From the NCBI GenBank assembly GCA_027449865.1, contig DAIDKV010000124.1, forward strand, positions 1-64,000: 64,000 nucleotides of DNA. Reading direction: 5' to 3'. Each line of letters begins with the position of its first letter. The stretch's first letter is position 1. The notes under the pieces are model-generated. The model was not told where the DNA came from. It saw nothing but the letters and a program-made list of their open reading frames with translations, and ran no database searches. Source of the DNA: Planctomycetales bacterium. Lineage in GTDB: Bacteria; Planctomycetota; Planctomycetia; Isosphaerales; Isosphaeraceae. Shown one piece after another: positions 63,324 to 64,000 of the stretch. Made by a program: the position numbers and the translations under genes.

Positions 63324-64000
63324 TCAGACGAGTTGCTTCTTGCCCCCGCCGCGCTCGGCCCGCTTCCGGCCCTCCTCGCTGAGGACCTTCTTGCGGAGCC
63401 GGATCTTCGACGGCGTGATCTCGACCAGCTCATCCTCCTCGATGTACTCCAGCGCCAGCTCCAGGGTGAGGTCGCGCGGGGGCTTGAGGAGGATGTTCTT
63501 GTCGGAGCCCGAAGCCCGCATGTTGGTCAGCTTCTTCTCCTTGCACGGGTTGACGGTCATGTCGTCGGCCCGGGCGTTCTCGGCGATGATCATCCCCTCG
63601 TAGACGTCGTCGCCCGGCTTCACGAACATCGTCCCACGCTGCTGCAAGTTGTCGAGGGCGAAGGCGTTGACCTGCCCCCGGACGAGGCTGACCATCACGC
63701 CGTTCGCACGCCTCGGGATGTCGCCGCGGACCGGCCGATAATCGTGGAAGTTGTGATGCATGATTGCCTCGCCCTGCGTGGCGCTCATCAGCCGGTTGCG
63801 GAGGCCGATCAGGCCCCGGGCGGGAATCAGGAACTCCAGGTGGGCATACGCACCCTTCACGTCCATTTTCGCCATCTCGCCGCGACGGATGCCGACCAGC
63901 TCGATCACCGGCCCGATGTGCCCGTGCGGGACGTCGACGACCAGGAACTCGTAGGGCTCGCAGGCCTCCCCGTCGACCCTCCGAAAAATGACTTCCGGCT
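63324..64000 (-). CDS. typA: TypA/BipA translational GTPase, C-terminal part (cut by window end)
   Basis: The 3' 225 codons of typA; the GTPase domain lies beyond the right edge. Visible blocks are VIELVGIRRGEM, LEFLIPARGLIGLRN, SATQGEAIMHHNFHDY, GTMFVKPGDDVYEGMIIAE and NPCKEKKLTNMRASGSD, which together are diagnostic of the BipA-specific C-terminal domain and domain V. Frame continues unbroken to 64000 with EVIFRRVDGEACEPYEFLVV, in two halves, as expected. The C-terminus is basic (RKRAERGGGKKQLV). The protein binds ribosomes and helps large-subunit assembly under stress. Confidence 0.95.
   Translation of the reverse strand, partial: PEVIFRRVDGEACEPYEFLVVDVPHGHIGPVIELVGIRRGEMAKMDVKGAYAHLEFLIPARGLIGLRNRLMSATQGEAIMHHNFHDYRPVRGDIPRRANGVMVSLVRGQVNAFALDNLQQRGTMFVKPGDDVYEGMIIAENARADDMTVNPCKEKKLTNMRASGSDKNILLKPPRDLTLELALEYIEEDELVEITPSKIRLRKKVLSEEGRKRAERGGGKKQLV

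Overview
The window is 64 kb of GC-rich chromosomal DNA from a planctomycete, most likely of the Isosphaeraceae type. That placement is inferred from family content, not from a database search. The evidence is a DUF1549/DUF1553 protein, a DUF1501 protein with a twin-arginine signal, a DUF1559 protein, a giant SdrD_B-type surface protein with a C-terminal dockerin and an N-terminal LECRSLLSS motif, many Gfo/Idh/MocA and TIM-barrel sugar enzymes, paired FHA proteins, and CACAGAGACACAG-type intergenic repeats.

Layout. 1-2211: right end of an integrated mobile element. It holds the tail of an HTH protein, iteron-like repeats, two strong hairpins, a small Cro-like regulator with a palindromic operator, and a tyrosine integrase whose frame runs into a tRNA-Gly(CCC) gene, the presumed attachment site. 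2594-7570: surface protein on the minus strand. 8296-10141: phosphonate-type oxidoreductase plus phosphonatase-like HAD. 10210-12575: secreted protein and two overlapping FHA genes. 13023-18679 (minus): epimerase, membrane glycosyltransferase, UxaA-type dehydratase and PhzF isomerase. 18813-24993 (plus): glycoamylase-like secreted protein, lipoprotein, AlgI/AlgJ-type polysaccharide O-acetylation pair and a T4-type lysozyme.

25488-29570: a histidine-phosphatase fold that has lost its catalytic residues, accD, a PIG-L deacetylase, lexA, rnhA and an Imm33-like protein. 29634-38707 (minus): NtrC/histidine-kinase pair, an M48 protease and several exported or lipoprotein envelope genes, including an unusual HTH, SDSD-repeat, membrane-tail protein. 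39155-41632: DUF1549/DUF1553 protein. 41661-47906 (minus): GbsR-type regulator with a leaderless promoter and operator, an in-frame aldehyde dehydrogenase/MsrB fusion, a family-2 glycosyltransferase, two small membrane proteins and larC.

48072-53199 (plus): ECF sigma factor overlapping a putative membrane anti-sigma factor, two exported planctomycete proteins and an M48 protease. 53533-56532: HD-domain protein and nicotinamidase-like hydrolase on the minus strand, with a divergent DUF1501 gene. 56857-63277 (plus): carbohydrate cluster with a nucleotide-sugar epimerase, a phosphomannose-isomerase-like cupin, a Uma2 protein, two TIM-barrel isomerases around a Gfo/Idh/MocA dehydrogenase, and a psicose/tagatose 3-epimerase with an intact metal site. 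63324-64000: 3' part of typA/bipA, cut by the window end.

The region is mostly ordinary planctomycete chromosome. The most unusual items are the ALDH-TM-MsrB fusion, the degenerate histidine phosphatase, the HTH/SDSD/TM protein, the left-end mobile element and several leaderless promoter-operator arrangements that can be read directly from the sequence.
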